Origin: Flavobacteriaceae bacterium UBA1682
GTDB taxonomy: Bacteria; Bacteroidota; Bacteroidia; Flavobacteriales; Flavobacteriaceae
DNA: 64,000 nt
NCBI GenBank assembly: GCA_002320285.1
Contig: DCKE01000005.1
Span: 154,810 to 218,809 of the forward strand
Reading direction: 5' to 3'
Of the stretch, positions 26,622 to 35,420 are shown one piece after another. The notes under the pieces are model-generated. The model had not been told where the DNA came from and did not search any database. It was given only the letters and a program-made list of their open reading frames with translations. Each line of letters begins with the position of its first letter. The stretch's first letter is position 1. Both the position numbers and the translations under genes were made by a program.

Positions 26622-26698
26622 TCGAACAACGAATCACGAACATCGAATTACGAATTACGAATCACGAATTACGAATCACGAATCACGAACATCGAATC
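26622..26698. repeat. Eleven tandem 7-bp repeats, WCGAAYM
   Basis: Eleven consecutive heptamers, each ACGAATC, ACGAATT, TCGAATT, TCGAATC, ACGAACA or TCGAACA, run without interruption through the gap after the Crp-like gene. Variation is confined to position 1 and the last two bases. The heptamer period and position in an intergenic gap resemble short tandem repeats known from Flavobacteriaceae and cyanobacteria. No open frame uses it. Confidence 0.9.
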
Positions 26699-26758
26699 AC
26701 GGAAAAAAAACGAAACCATTTCTTAACCTACATTAAGCGGATCGAGTATTTTTCTTAA

Positions 26759-26766
26759 TATATTTG
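26759..26766 (+). promoter_or_regulatory. Possible -7 box (TATATTTG) of the pirin-yceI operon
   Basis: TATATTTG matches TAnnTTTG. The start codon is at 26849, giving a leader of about 78 bases. The -33 element is not clear. Confidence 0.45.
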
Positions 26767-26848
26767 TTATACAATAATAAACATAGAGATACCTATAAAA
26801 AACATTGTTTTTTAACACTATTATCACTATATTTAAATAACCAAGTAT

Positions 26849-27580
26849 ATGAGCAATTTTACTTTATTTTCAGATTCCTCAAGAGGTTATGCCGATCACG
26901 GTTGGCTGAAATCTCATCATACCTTTAGTTTTGCGAACTATCGCAATGCTGATCGTATACACTTTGGTGTATTGCGCGTTTTTAACGATGATTTTATCGA
27001 TTCTGGTATGGGTTTCGGTACGCATCCGCACCAAAACATGGAGATCATCACCATTCCACTATCCGGCGATTTGGCCCATAAAGACAGTATGGGTAATGGC
27101 ACCATTATCCGCCAAGGCGACATCCAAGTGATGAGTGCCGGCACGGGTATTGAACACAGTGAGTACAATGCAAACGATGATAAACCCGTAGAGATTTTAC
27201 AAATCTGGTTGTTTCCAAAAACACATAATGTAACGCCTCGATACGAGCAAAAAACGATCGACAAAAGAGGCATGCACAATGAGTTATTAACTGTATTGAC
27301 TCCCAATCCAACAGAAAATGCCGTATGGATCCACCAAGATGCTTGGTTTTACCTCAGTGATTTGGATGCGGGAAAGCAATTGGAATACCAATTGCAAAAA
27401 GCGGGTCATGCTGTTTTTGTTTTTGTCATCTCCGGTACACTAGAAATCAACGGTCAAAAACTCAATCGCAGGGATGCCATAGGTTTTACCGACACCGAAA
27501 AATTCGAAATCACTGCCCAAGAAAATACGCAACTACTCTTGATGGAATTTCCAGAAGAACTACCATCTTTTTATCAATAA
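26849..27580 (+). CDS. Pirin family protein (YhaK/YhhW-like)
   Basis: A 243-residue bicupin. The N-terminal cupin carries the metal ligands in THPHQNMEIITIPLSG and GTGIEHSEYN; the C-terminal cupin is degenerate. Prokaryotic pirins of this type include quercetin dioxygenase-like enzymes and redox-related proteins, and many lack a defined substrate. The yceI gene follows 20 bases downstream and is probably co-transcribed. A co-occurrence of pirin and YceI next to a Crp-like regulator is suggestive of redox or isoprenoid-related stress but is not proof. Confidence 0.9.
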   Translation: MSNFTLFSDSSRGYADHGWLKSHHTFSFANYRNADRIHFGVLRVFNDDFIDSGMGFGTHPHQNMEIITIPLSGDLAHKDSMGNGTIIRQGDIQVMSAGTGIEHSEYNANDDKPVEILQIWLFPKTHNVTPRYEQKTIDKRGMHNELLTVLTPNPTENAVWIHQDAWFYLSDLDAGKQLEYQLQKAGHAVFVFVISGTLEINGQKLNRRDAIGFTDTEKFEITAQENTQLLLMEFPEELPSFYQ

Positions 27581-27600
27581 TTAAAAAAACACAAAATACC

Positions 27601-28131
27601 ATGAACACACAAAAATGGACTATCGACAACACACATTCAAGTATTGAGTTTAAGATCAAACACATGATGATCACCAATATCAAAGGAAATTTTACCGATT
27701 ATAAGGGTGAAATCACTATGAATGAAGGAGACTTTGAAAGTGCTGCTTTAAGCTTTACAGCCGAAGTTGCTTCAATCAACACTAAAAATGCAGATCGCGA
27801 TAAACACTTACTCAGTGCCGATTTTTTTGATGCAGAACAATTTCCAAAAGTGACTTTTACCTCGACTAAAGTCAGTAAAAAAAGCGGACATGACTACACG
27901 ATTACAGGAGAACTAAATATGCATGGCGTTTCTAAAATCGTTCATTTGGAAACGGAATTTGGCGGAGAAATGAAAGATCCTTGGGGAAACACGAAATTAG
28001 CGATCAACGTAGTCGGAAAAATCAACCGTAAGGATTGGGGATTAAACTGGAATTCCGCTTTGGAAACCGGAGGTGTACTCGTTAGTGAAGAAGTAAAACT
28101 CGAAGCCGAACTTCAGTTTGTATTGGCATAA
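27601..28131 (+). CDS. YceI family lipid-binding protein
   Basis: A 176-residue protein of the YceI lipocalin-like family with no signal peptide, so this copy is cytosolic. Motifs are WTIDNTHSSIEFKIKHMMI at the N-terminus, ADFFDAEQFPKVTFTS in the middle and INRKDWGLNWN near the end. YceI proteins bind isoprenoids such as polyprenyl chains or amides. The last 115 coding bases and the terminator are duplicated at 29977-30144, marking the boundary of an inserted cassette. Substitutions between the copies are mostly synonymous, so the resident end may have been replaced by incoming sequence. Confidence 0.93.
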   Translation: MNTQKWTIDNTHSSIEFKIKHMMITNIKGNFTDYKGEITMNEGDFESAALSFTAEVASINTKNADRDKHLLSADFFDAEQFPKVTFTSTKVSKKSGHDYTITGELNMHGVSKIVHLETEFGGEMKDPWGNTKLAINVVGKINRKDWGLNWNSALETGGVLVSEEVKLEAELQFVLA

Positions 28132-28184
28132 TTTTTAGAACCAAAAAAAAGCGTCGTATCCAATTGTGGATACGACGCTTTTTT
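28017..28184 (+). repeat. Direct repeat copy A: yceI 3' end plus terminator
   Basis: This 168-base block contains the last 38 codons of yceI and its terminator, and recurs at 29977-30144. Over the 115 coding bases there are four substitutions: three synonymous and one Val-to-Ile. The block marks the left edge of accessory cassette 1. Confidence 0.95.
28148..28184. terminator. Bidirectional terminator after yceI
   Basis: A perfect 14-bp stem (28148-28161 with 28168-28181) with a 6-base loop, T-run on the right and A-run on the left. It serves yceI and probably the convergent beta-barrel gene at 28197. A second identical stem lies at 30108-30144. Confidence 0.92.
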
Positions 28185-28196
28185 CATACCATAACC

Positions 28197-28805
28197 CTAA
28201 CGAAATCGGCATCCCAAAGTTGCGTATAGCGCATTGGACTGTGTGATTTTTTGATCTTTTATATCTGTTAAATCGTGCTTGACCTCTAGGCCCAAACCGA
28301 AATTGAATTTATCATAGAAATGGTAAACCATTCCAAGTTTACCGCTGGCCCCAAAATTCCAACCCAAATTGGTTTTAATAGAAGAAACATCGACAGAATT
28401 TTCTTCCTTCTTTATTAAACTCCCGGCATAGCCCCCTACATCAATTTGGATCCGAAGTGGCGTTTTATCTTCATCTTTTTTAATTAACGGGATACCATAA
28501 GTAACTCCAAACGGTAACAGTATATAGGTGTTTTTCAAACTAGTTGTTTCACCTAAAGTGGTACTATTACCATAAAAAGCATAGGTACCTATTCCAGCAA
28601 AAATCCCCCATTGATCATCCCAACGTAACTTGGCTGTTGCTTCCGCTCCACCCCTCACAAAACCATTTAAATCAACTCGGTTTTTCTGTTCCAACACAGC
28701 CGTACCACTATAAGTAGATAAAGTCAGTCCAAATTCTGGTTTTCCCTGGGCAAATGTTGAAAAAAATCCCATGCTCAATAATAGAATATAAAGTGCTTTA
28801 TTCAT
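28197..28805 (-). CDS. Outer-membrane beta-barrel-like protein in cassette 1
   Basis: A 202-residue protein with a signal peptide (about 1-19, ending FAQG). The mature part is a series of alternating-pattern strands with aromatic ends (FGLTLSTYSG, WGIFAGIGTYAFYG, YILLPFGVTYGIP) and the closing strand YATLGCRFR with terminal aromatic-basic residues, as in small 8-strand outer-membrane barrels. No family is recognised with confidence. It follows the lipoprotein gene by 11 bases on the same strand, and both lie inside the cassette bounded by yceI repeats. Confidence 0.7.
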   Translation of the reverse strand: MNKALYILLLSMGFFSTFAQGKPEFGLTLSTYSGTAVLEQKNRVDLNGFVRGGAEATAKLRWDDQWGIFAGIGTYAFYGNSTTLGETTSLKNTYILLPFGVTYGIPLIKKDEDKTPLRIQIDVGGYAGSLIKKEENSVDVSSIKTNLGWNFGASGKLGMVYHFYDKFNFGLGLEVKHDLTDIKDQKITQSNALYATLGCRFR

Positions 28806-28816
28806 AACATTAAATA

Positions 28817-29632
28817 TTAATCTTTATCTAACTCTCGAATTACCCAAGCCCAATATTGTAAACCAATCCTAGCCGTTGACATCGTCGACAAAAGCAACTC
28901 CTTTTCTGTCAAACCTAAACTGATATCTGCCAATAAAAATTCCTCCGCGTCTAATGACTTATCAACAAAATCTTTTACACTTTTACTTTCTTCTAAAAGA
29001 GTGAAATAATTTTGCAATACTTCTAAACTATGTAAATTCATTTCTTGTGACAACCACTCCTCTTTAACACCGTCGTGGAAAGTAATAAAAGCCTCAAAAT
29101 CTTGTTCATAATCCTCATAAGGATAATTACTCCTATTTAATTCTGGATAAATAACCGTTTGACGATCTTTATAAGCTACAAAGTCATTAAAATGATTTTC
29201 AAATAAAACTTCATCCATATTCTTGTAAGAACCATAAGATTTTCTTAATTCTTCATTAATAACCTTGTAATGAAATAATCCTACAAATTCGTAAGGATTT
29301 TGGTTATTTAAAATAAAATCGTCTTCTATTGCACCAATATAAACTGGCAAAGATTGTAACTCATTAACCGTAGATTGGGCTACAGATGACAAAGTTCCCC
29401 ACAAAAGTGCACCAACAAACCCTCCTTTTAAAAAACCAAATACCCCACCAATAAGGTCTGCACCTACAACACTACCAGCTCGTCTGTCAGCAACAAAATC
29501 CCAATTAACTACCTCATCAATCTCTGTGTGACTTGAAGCCCTACTCTCCTTAAGACTAGCCATTTCCATATCGTTATTTGCACAAGAAAATAACAAGGGA
29601 AAAATCAAAATTGTAATAATTATTTTTTTCAT
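28817..29632 (-). CDS. Lipoprotein with glycine-rich hydrophobic hairpin, cassette 1
   Basis: A 271-residue lipoprotein with lipobox LFSC (Cys17). Residues about 52-87 form an unusually glycine-rich hydrophobic segment (GSVVGADLIGGVFGFLKGG, then FVGALLWGTLSSVAQS), resembling the glycine-zipper hairpins of pore-forming bacteriocins and membrane-inserting proteins. The rest is acidic and helical (EDYEQDFEAFITFHDGVKEEW), with no domain recognised. The base composition is more AT-rich than the core genes around it. It is the first gene of a two-gene minus-strand operon within cassette 1. Function unknown; toxin-like activity is only a suggestion. Confidence 0.7.
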   Translation of the reverse strand: MKKIIITILIFPLLFSCANNDMEMASLKESRASSHTEIDEVVNWDFVADRRAGSVVGADLIGGVFGFLKGGFVGALLWGTLSSVAQSTVNELQSLPVYIGAIEDDFILNNQNPYEFVGLFHYKVINEELRKSYGSYKNMDEVLFENHFNDFVAYKDRQTVIYPELNRSNYPYEDYEQDFEAFITFHDGVKEEWLSQEMNLHSLEVLQNYFTLLEESKSVKDFVDKSLDAEEFLLADISLGLTEKELLLSTMSTARIGLQYWAWVIRELDKD

Positions 29633-29976
29633 ACTATTTATGTTTTAAAATTAATACAACATAAACATATAAAAACACAATTAACTAATCAAAAAAACAT
29701 AAAAAATTAACTATCAATCAAAAAAAACACCCATTAAATGATTTTTAAGCAATATATACTGGCTTTTAAAAAATAATTTGAAATCTCAAAAACAATTTAA
29801 AAAAACAACATGTAATTCATTCAGTATTTTAACAATAAACAATATAAAAAAATTAACAAACCCCAATTAAAACATCACAAAAACCTATAATACACCCAAT
29901 CCTACATCTTTAACTTTTATCATGAGTCAATATCAAACAACCGTTAATTCTTTTATACCACTAAAAAATCAGCATT
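29633..29976. other. Very AT-rich noncoding stretch in cassette 1
   Basis: This 344-base segment lies upstream of the lipoprotein gene and ends exactly at the second yceI-end repeat. It is strikingly AT-rich, with many A-runs and T-runs, and holds no supported open frame. It presumably contains the promoter of the lipoprotein operon, but no TAnnTTTG-type box was convincingly located on the minus strand. Confidence 0.6.
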
Positions 29977-30091
29977 AAAAATCAACCGTAAGGACTGGGG
30001 ATTAAACTGGAATTCCGCTTTGGAAACCGGAGGTGTACTCATTAGTGAAGAAGTAAAACTCGAAGCCGAACTACAATTTGTATTGGCATAA
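29977..30091 (+). pseudogene. Remnant of yceI 3' end
   Basis: The last 38 codons of a yceI gene, including the stop codon, lie here without any start or upstream coding sequence; the frame is closed by a stop about 30 bases upstream. The encoded peptide differs from the intact yceI end by only one residue (Val to Ile), and the other three base changes are synonymous. This indicates that both copies evolved under selection in functional genes before being placed side by side. Confidence 0.92.
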
Positions 30092-30106
30092 TTTTATAGT
30101 CAAAAA

Positions 30107-30144
30107 AAAGCGTCGTATCCAATTGTGGATACGACGCTTTTTTT
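30107..30144. terminator. Duplicated terminator at the right edge of cassette 1
   Basis: The same 14-bp stem and 6-base loop as at 28148-28181, with a seven-T tail. It now sits convergent to the lipoprotein gene at 30208-31296 and may serve that gene on the minus strand. Confidence 0.9.
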
Positions 30145-30207
30145 ATGGTTTCAAGCGAATTATTTAAATAACTATAAAATCTATTTACCGTTCTACTCAG
30201 CGGTTTA

Positions 30208-31296
30208 TTACTGTAATTTAATTTGAATATACTGCGGTTTTAAATCCGTCTCCTGACGGTGAATTACCGTGTTAAGGCTATTGCTATGCAACACTTTGAC
30301 TATGATGGTTTTGTCGTCTAACCATGCATAAGAATCTTCGGCAAAAAGCTTGAACTCCGTAAAATTGACATACATATCCAATTCCAAATTACCGGAGTGT
30401 ATCACCCACAAACTAAAGTCAATACCGACGTCATTGGTGTTGTGTAAAGCGACAAAACGCTTTTTATCACTGGCTATTCTCGGCAAACCAGACATATTGA
30501 TCGTTGATTCCTTAGGGTTGTTTATATCGTAAAACGCATAATATTGCTGCATATCCACAACCTCCTTAACTATCACTTTATTAGCAACAGCGCTGTATCC
30601 AATTAAGGACAGTTCGGTTTCCACTTCATCATCAAAGGAATGCTTTTCTAAGATGTGCTTTCCGCCAGGGGTATTCATTATAATTTCCTTTTTGTTTTGG
30701 TTAACCTGATCGTTAGGCTCAGTCAACATAAGGATTTTTGCCATAGCCCGCTTATAGAGTACTTCGTCACTAAAACTCACCATTCCATATTTTTCAAAAC
30801 TCTTTGTATTGATATCCTTTCCCTTGATGCTAATCGATCGAACGGTATTCAAATCAACCGTACTTTTAATTTGCTGATGCGAATCCTTAGTGAACACGTT
30901 TTTAGGAACATAAGCGAGAACCGTCGTTCTTGGCTCATTGACCAATTGGTAATGTACTTGATAAAATTTTTCCGATTCGCCAAAAACATACAAACTTCCG
31001 AATTGATTTTGAGGAGAAACGGCTATAGCTATCGATTTGCTGTTCAGGTCTTCCGCTGTATATAATACAAAGGAATCTTCTAATGCATTTATAGAAAACT
31101 TTGCATCCATATGACTGTCGATATTCGCAACCACCTTAAAATCCTTAACATCCGCTGTGCCCTTAACCGGACCAACTAATACCCCAGTTTGTACAGCACC
31201 GTCGTTCACAGCCTCTGCCTTTTTCGGTTTGTCTTGACAACCGCTGATCAATATTATCATAGCAGCCAAAACCGCTGATATCATTTTCTTTTGCAT
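30208..31296 (-). CDS. Lipoprotein of unknown function
   Basis: The frame is open from 31341, but the ATG at 31296 gives a clean lipoprotein signal (MQKKMISAVLAAMIILISGC, Cys20) and lies just after a -7 box at 31315-31322, so it is preferred. The mature protein of about 340 residues has an SH3-like beta-rich region (about 60-150: SLYVFGESEKFYQVHYQLV) followed by a region of alternating strands that resembles a partial beta-propeller. No family is recognised. It is monocistronic. Confidence 0.72.
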   Translation of the reverse strand: MQKKMISAVLAAMIILISGCQDKPKKAEAVNDGAVQTGVLVGPVKGTADVKDFKVVANIDSHMDAKFSINALEDSFVLYTAEDLNSKSIAIAVSPQNQFGSLYVFGESEKFYQVHYQLVNEPRTTVLAYVPKNVFTKDSHQQIKSTVDLNTVRSISIKGKDINTKSFEKYGMVSFSDEVLYKRAMAKILMLTEPNDQVNQNKKEIIMNTPGGKHILEKHSFDDEVETELSLIGYSAVANKVIVKEVVDMQQYYAFYDINNPKESTINMSGLPRIASDKKRFVALHNTNDVGIDFSLWVIHSGNLELDMYVNFTEFKLFAEDSYAWLDDKTIIVKVLHSNSLNTVIHRQETDLKPQYIQIKLQ

Positions 31297-31314
31297 CACA
31301 ATTAGCTTTTGCTG

Positions 31315-31322
31315 CAAATTTA
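31315..31322 (-). promoter_or_regulatory. -7 box deciding the start of the lipoprotein gene
   Basis: Minus-strand TAAATTTG fits TAnnTTTG. It lies inside the longest frame but upstream of the ATG at 31296, supporting that internal start and a leader of about 13 bases. Confidence 0.55.
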
Positions 31323-31615
31323 TAAATTTATTGAACGCCATAAAATATAAAAGCAGTTCAGCCTACAAAGCGTGAAATCTCTTAGATATTTTCAAACGAC
31401 AACATCCTAACTACCGAGATATCCACTTATTCAATTTCCCTACAATTCGATCGATCTCTAAAAAACAAACACATCACTGTTTTGAGGCAAGATCCGCTGT
31501 AACACGATGGCTATTCAATTTATTTACAAATTTAAACCAGTACAAAAGATTAAAATGCTTAAATTGAGGTAGCAAAACGAACAATCTCCGCCTGTTCCAT
31601 TTAATATTAAAGCTT

Positions 31616-33211
31616 ATGAAGAAGCAAAATAGTATCAAAATTGCCGCCTACATCGGTTTAGCTATCGTTGGTTGTTTGCTGTTGACAATTATCTTGGGTT
31701 GGCTATTTATAAAACCTTGGACGGCAAAAAAGCTCAATCTTGCCATCAATAAAAACCCAAATCTATCCTATTCCATCAGTTATACGGATTATGATATTAG
31801 TCTAATATCGCGAACAGCATCGTTTAAAAATCTGACATTTAAACCCAAATCAGATACCCTAAATAACGGTTTCAGCATTATTGAAACTCAAATTGAGGAG
31901 CTTGACATTTCGGGAATTGGCTTAGTTGATTTATTCCGCAATAAGTTTACCGCAAACGCAATTCATATTAAAAACCCCCATATTACCCTAAAAAAAGGCG
32001 CTGCAAAAACCTCGGATACCCTTGCCAAAAAGCCATTTGACCAATTGATAGCCATCGATCATTTGAAATTGTCTGGCGGCACGATACAATTGCGCGATTC
32101 CACAGCAACAAACAGTTTAGTTTATTTACAAAATCTCGATTTTGACTTGCATAAAATAGCCGTTGATTCAAACTCCCTAAAAAACAAAATACCGTTCCGC
32201 TTTGAGAATTACCAGATGCATTACGACAGTCTGTATGCGAAAATCAATGCTTTTTATACTATCAGCACCTTAAAAACCTCGTTGGACAAAGAAAATTTAG
32301 ATATAAGCAACCTCCACCTAAAACCGATTTACAGTCGCGCCGACTTTCAAAAGAAAATAAGTAAGGAGACCGATTTGTTTGAGGTTAAAAATGCACTTTT
32401 ACAGCTAAGTGATATCCGATGGGATACAGACAAAGAGGACATACAGTTTTCAGCCGCTAAACTAAAACTAGACTCTTTAAATGCTGTGGTATATAGAAAC
32501 AAGGCCGTTGCTGACGATACCTCTATCAAACCTCTTTTTTCAAAGAAGCTTCGCGATCTCGGTTTCTATTTAGCCTTGGACACGGTCCAGGTAAAACATA
32601 GCGCCATAGAATATATTGAACAAATCGACTTCAACACCGAAGCCAGCCATATTAAATTTGACGCATTTAATGCCGAGATAACCGATGTATTAAGCGGTAT
32701 CGCAGCCAAGGAAAAAAACAAGAAAACCAAGATTAAGGTACACAGCAGATTTATGAACAAAGCGTCATTACAAGTCAATTGGGACTTTGACGTCAACAAC
32801 ACCTCAGATCAATTTACCTTTTCAGGTAGCATTCATCAATTGCCGACAGCCAATCTCAATACTTTTTTACGTCCACAGATTCATGCCACCACTACCGGAA
32901 CCTTAGAACAAGTGTTTTTCAATATATACGGAAATAACAACGAATCCAAAGGCGACTTTAAAATCAAATACCACGATTTTAAAATCGAGTTTCTGCGTAA
33001 GAACGGGAAAAAGAAAAACAAATTTCTGTCGGCAATTGGGAATTTATTTGTGCGTAAAGACACCGATAATACCTTTAATGAAGCAGAGATAGAACAACTG
33101 CGCAATAAGGAAAAATCATTTTTCAATTTTATGTGGATCAGTCTCGCAGATGGTCTTAAGAAAACTTTTTTAATCACCAATAGTAAACAGCAGTCCAAGG
33201 ACAAAGATTAA
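31616..33211 (+). CDS. AsmA/DUF748-like membrane protein, paralogue
   Basis: A 531-residue protein with an N-terminal membrane helix (about 10-33) and a beta-rich extracytoplasmic body. The C-terminal 150 residues parallel those of the 765-residue protein at 1696-3993, including SGSIHQLPTANLNTFLRP, TTTGTLEQVFFNIYGN and FLSAIGNLFVRKDT. It lacks about 230 residues of the middle of the larger paralogue. The fold suggests an AsmA-type protein anchored in the inner membrane. It starts after a 270-base gap without recognised features, and the M3 peptidase gene follows 42 bases later. Confidence 0.65.
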   Translation: MKKQNSIKIAAYIGLAIVGCLLLTIILGWLFIKPWTAKKLNLAINKNPNLSYSISYTDYDISLISRTASFKNLTFKPKSDTLNNGFSIIETQIEELDISGIGLVDLFRNKFTANAIHIKNPHITLKKGAAKTSDTLAKKPFDQLIAIDHLKLSGGTIQLRDSTATNSLVYLQNLDFDLHKIAVDSNSLKNKIPFRFENYQMHYDSLYAKINAFYTISTLKTSLDKENLDISNLHLKPIYSRADFQKKISKETDLFEVKNALLQLSDIRWDTDKEDIQFSAAKLKLDSLNAVVYRNKAVADDTSIKPLFSKKLRDLGFYLALDTVQVKHSAIEYIEQIDFNTEASHIKFDAFNAEITDVLSGIAAKEKNKKTKIKVHSRFMNKASLQVNWDFDVNNTSDQFTFSGSIHQLPTANLNTFLRPQIHATTTGTLEQVFFNIYGNNNESKGDFKIKYHDFKIEFLRKNGKKKNKFLSAIGNLFVRKDTDNTFNEAEIEQLRNKEKSFFNFMWISLADGLKKTFLITNSKQQSKDKD

Positions 33212-33253
33212 TCATTTTCTTTTTTATAAGTTTACATAACCTAACTAACGACC

Positions 33254-35395
33254 ATGAATAAAAGCTTTCGTTCTATAATATTATTAACCCTCATCGCTAC
33301 TGGAACACTCTCGTGTAAACGAGAAAATACCGCATATAGCAGTGGTGAAAACAATCCGCTTATGGCTACTTGGGAAACCCCTTATGAAGTTCCTCCTTTT
33401 GATGAAATAGAGAATAAAAATTTTGAATCTGCCCTCTATGAAGGTATCAAAGACCAACAAGAAGAGATCGATGGAATTGTCAAATCCAAATCCAAACTCA
33501 CTTTTGAGAATACGATAGTCGCCTTCGAAAACAGCGGTCTGTTGTTAGATCGAATCTCATCGGTGTTCCACAATCTTTTAAGTGCTAACACCAACGATGA
33601 TTTACAAGCCACGGCTATGAAGATGGCTCCGATCTTGTCCGAGCATCAAGACAATATCTATCTAAATGCCGCTTTATTCAAAAGAATACAATTGGTATGG
33701 CAAGCTAAAGATGCCCTAAAGCTAAGTCCGGAGCAGCATACTTTATTAGAAAAAACCTATAAAAAATTTGTTCGGAACGGGGCTTTATTGGAAGTCGAGC
33801 AACAAAAGAACTTCCGCGAAATCAATCAACAACTCGCCCTAGCTGCTCTTCAATTTGGTGACAATTTGTTAGCCGACAGCAATGCCTATGCCCTGGAGGT
33901 ATCTGATAAAAAAGATTTGGCTGGATTGCCTCAAGATCTTGTAGACGCTGCTACCGCAGAAGCCAAAGCCCGCGGTAAGGAAAACCAATGGGTATTCACT
34001 TTAAACCACGGTAGCGTGATTCCCTTTCTTCAATATGCAGAGAATAGAACCTTGAGAAAAACGATCTGGGAAGCCTTTCAACGCCGAGCCAATCAAGATA
34101 ATAAATACGACAATAAAAAACTGGTCATTGAGATCGCCAATTTAAGGATGCAACGCGCACAATTATTGGGTTATAAAAATCACGCTTCTTATATATTAGA
34201 GGAAAACATGGCCAAGAATCCAGAAACGGTTTATCAATTACTCGATAAGTTATGGAATGCGGCTCAGGTAAAAACGAATCAAGAGGAACAAGATATTCAG
34301 AGGTTACTGCATCAAGACGGTATCAGTGGGAATGTCCAGCCTTATGACTGGCGCTTTTATACTGAAAAAATACGTAAATCCCGTTTTGACTTCGACGAAT
34401 CAGCCCTTAAACCGTATTTGAGTTTACCTCAGGTACAGCAGGGTGTTTTTGACGTAGCTACCAAACTTTATGGCCTACAGTTTACAGCCTTGCCCGAACT
34501 TCCAAAATATCATAAAGATGTTACTACTTGGAAAGTCACGGAACAGGATGGTACCCTGGTCGGTATTTTATACCTGGATTTCTTCGCGAGATCAAACAAA
34601 AAAGGAGGTGCCTGGATGACCTCTTTCCGAAAACAACAATCCCGCGACGGAAAACGGATTGCTCCGATCATCTCGATCGTTTGCAATTTTTCCAAATCGA
34701 CCGACAACGCCCCTGCACTACTGACCTTTGAGGAAACCACCACCGTTTTTCACGAGTTTGGACATGCTTTACACGGCTTATTGTCCAATGTGAACTACAG
34801 AAGTCTTGCCGGTACTAATGTGCCTAGAGACTTTGTTGAATTGCCTTCGCAGATCTTGGAGAACTGGGCAGCACAACCCAGCGTATTAAAACAATTTGCC
34901 AAGCATTACAAAACCGACGAAAGCATTCCAACTGTCTTGATAGAAAAACTTCAAAAAGCACAAACTTTTAATCAGGGATTTGCCACTACCGAGTATTTAG
35001 CAGCGTCTTTATTGGATATGAAATACCATACACAAACACAAGAGATAGACGAAGATGTCAATGCTTTTGAGTCCAAATTGACACAACAGTTAAAATTGAC
35101 CAACGCCATCATTCCGCGTTACCGCAGTACGTATTTTATGCATTTGTTCGCCGGAGGTTATGCGTCGGGTTATTACAGTTATATCTGGTCTGAAGTATTG
35201 GATGCCGATGCGTTTGAAGCTTTTAAATCCAAAGGTCTTTTTGACGCTAAAACGGCGCAAAGTTTTAGAAAAAACATTTTGGAAAAAGGAGGTACCGAAG
35301 ATCCTTTAAAATTGTATTTGAATTTTAGAGGGCACGAACCCAATCCCAAAGCGCTACTGGCAAAAAGAGGACTTTCATCGTCCTTAGATGATTAA
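33254..35395 (+). CDS. M3 family metallopeptidase (Dcp-like), lipoprotein
   Basis: A 713-residue zinc peptidase with an N-terminal lipoprotein signal (LLTLIATGTLSC), so it is placed on the membrane rather than in the cytosol. The catalytic motif HEFGH is at residues 500-504 (His500, Glu501, His504), with the downstream FVELPSQILENW motif supplying the third ligand. This is the peptidyl-dipeptidase Dcp/oligopeptidase A group, which releases dipeptides from the C-terminus of oligopeptides. It would work with the POT dipeptide transporters elsewhere in the window. A terminator shared with an inserted cassette follows. Confidence 0.93.
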   Translation: MNKSFRSIILLTLIATGTLSCKRENTAYSSGENNPLMATWETPYEVPPFDEIENKNFESALYEGIKDQQEEIDGIVKSKSKLTFENTIVAFENSGLLLDRISSVFHNLLSANTNDDLQATAMKMAPILSEHQDNIYLNAALFKRIQLVWQAKDALKLSPEQHTLLEKTYKKFVRNGALLEVEQQKNFREINQQLALAALQFGDNLLADSNAYALEVSDKKDLAGLPQDLVDAATAEAKARGKENQWVFTLNHGSVIPFLQYAENRTLRKTIWEAFQRRANQDNKYDNKKLVIEIANLRMQRAQLLGYKNHASYILEENMAKNPETVYQLLDKLWNAAQVKTNQEEQDIQRLLHQDGISGNVQPYDWRFYTEKIRKSRFDFDESALKPYLSLPQVQQGVFDVATKLYGLQFTALPELPKYHKDVTTWKVTEQDGTLVGILYLDFFARSNKKGGAWMTSFRKQQSRDGKRIAPIISIVCNFSKSTDNAPALLTFEETTTVFHEFGHALHGLLSNVNYRSLAGTNVPRDFVELPSQILENWAAQPSVLKQFAKHYKTDESIPTVLIEKLQKAQTFNQGFATTEYLAASLLDMKYHTQTQEIDEDVNAFESKLTQQLKLTNAIIPRYRSTYFMHLFAGGYASGYYSYIWSEVLDADAFEAFKSKGLFDAKTAQSFRKNILEKGGTEDPLKLYLNFRGHEPNPKALLAKRGLSSSLDD

Positions 35396-35420
35396 CAAGA
35401 ACGCCGATTTATATAAAACA

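Larger units (their letters stand above)
29977..30144 (+). repeat. Direct repeat copy B: yceI 3' end plus terminator
   Basis: Second copy of the 168-base block, 1960 bases to the right of copy A. The shared segment begins at a five-base A-run, just upstream of the codons for Ile-Asn-Arg-Lys-Asp-Trp, and ends in the terminator T-run. It forms the right edge of accessory cassette 1. Confidence 0.95.

Noticed and set aside
26622..26698. Heptamer array considered as a CRISPR array or an iteron origin
   Set aside because: No spacers, no replication protein gene nearby, and the 7-bp unit is too short for typical iterons.
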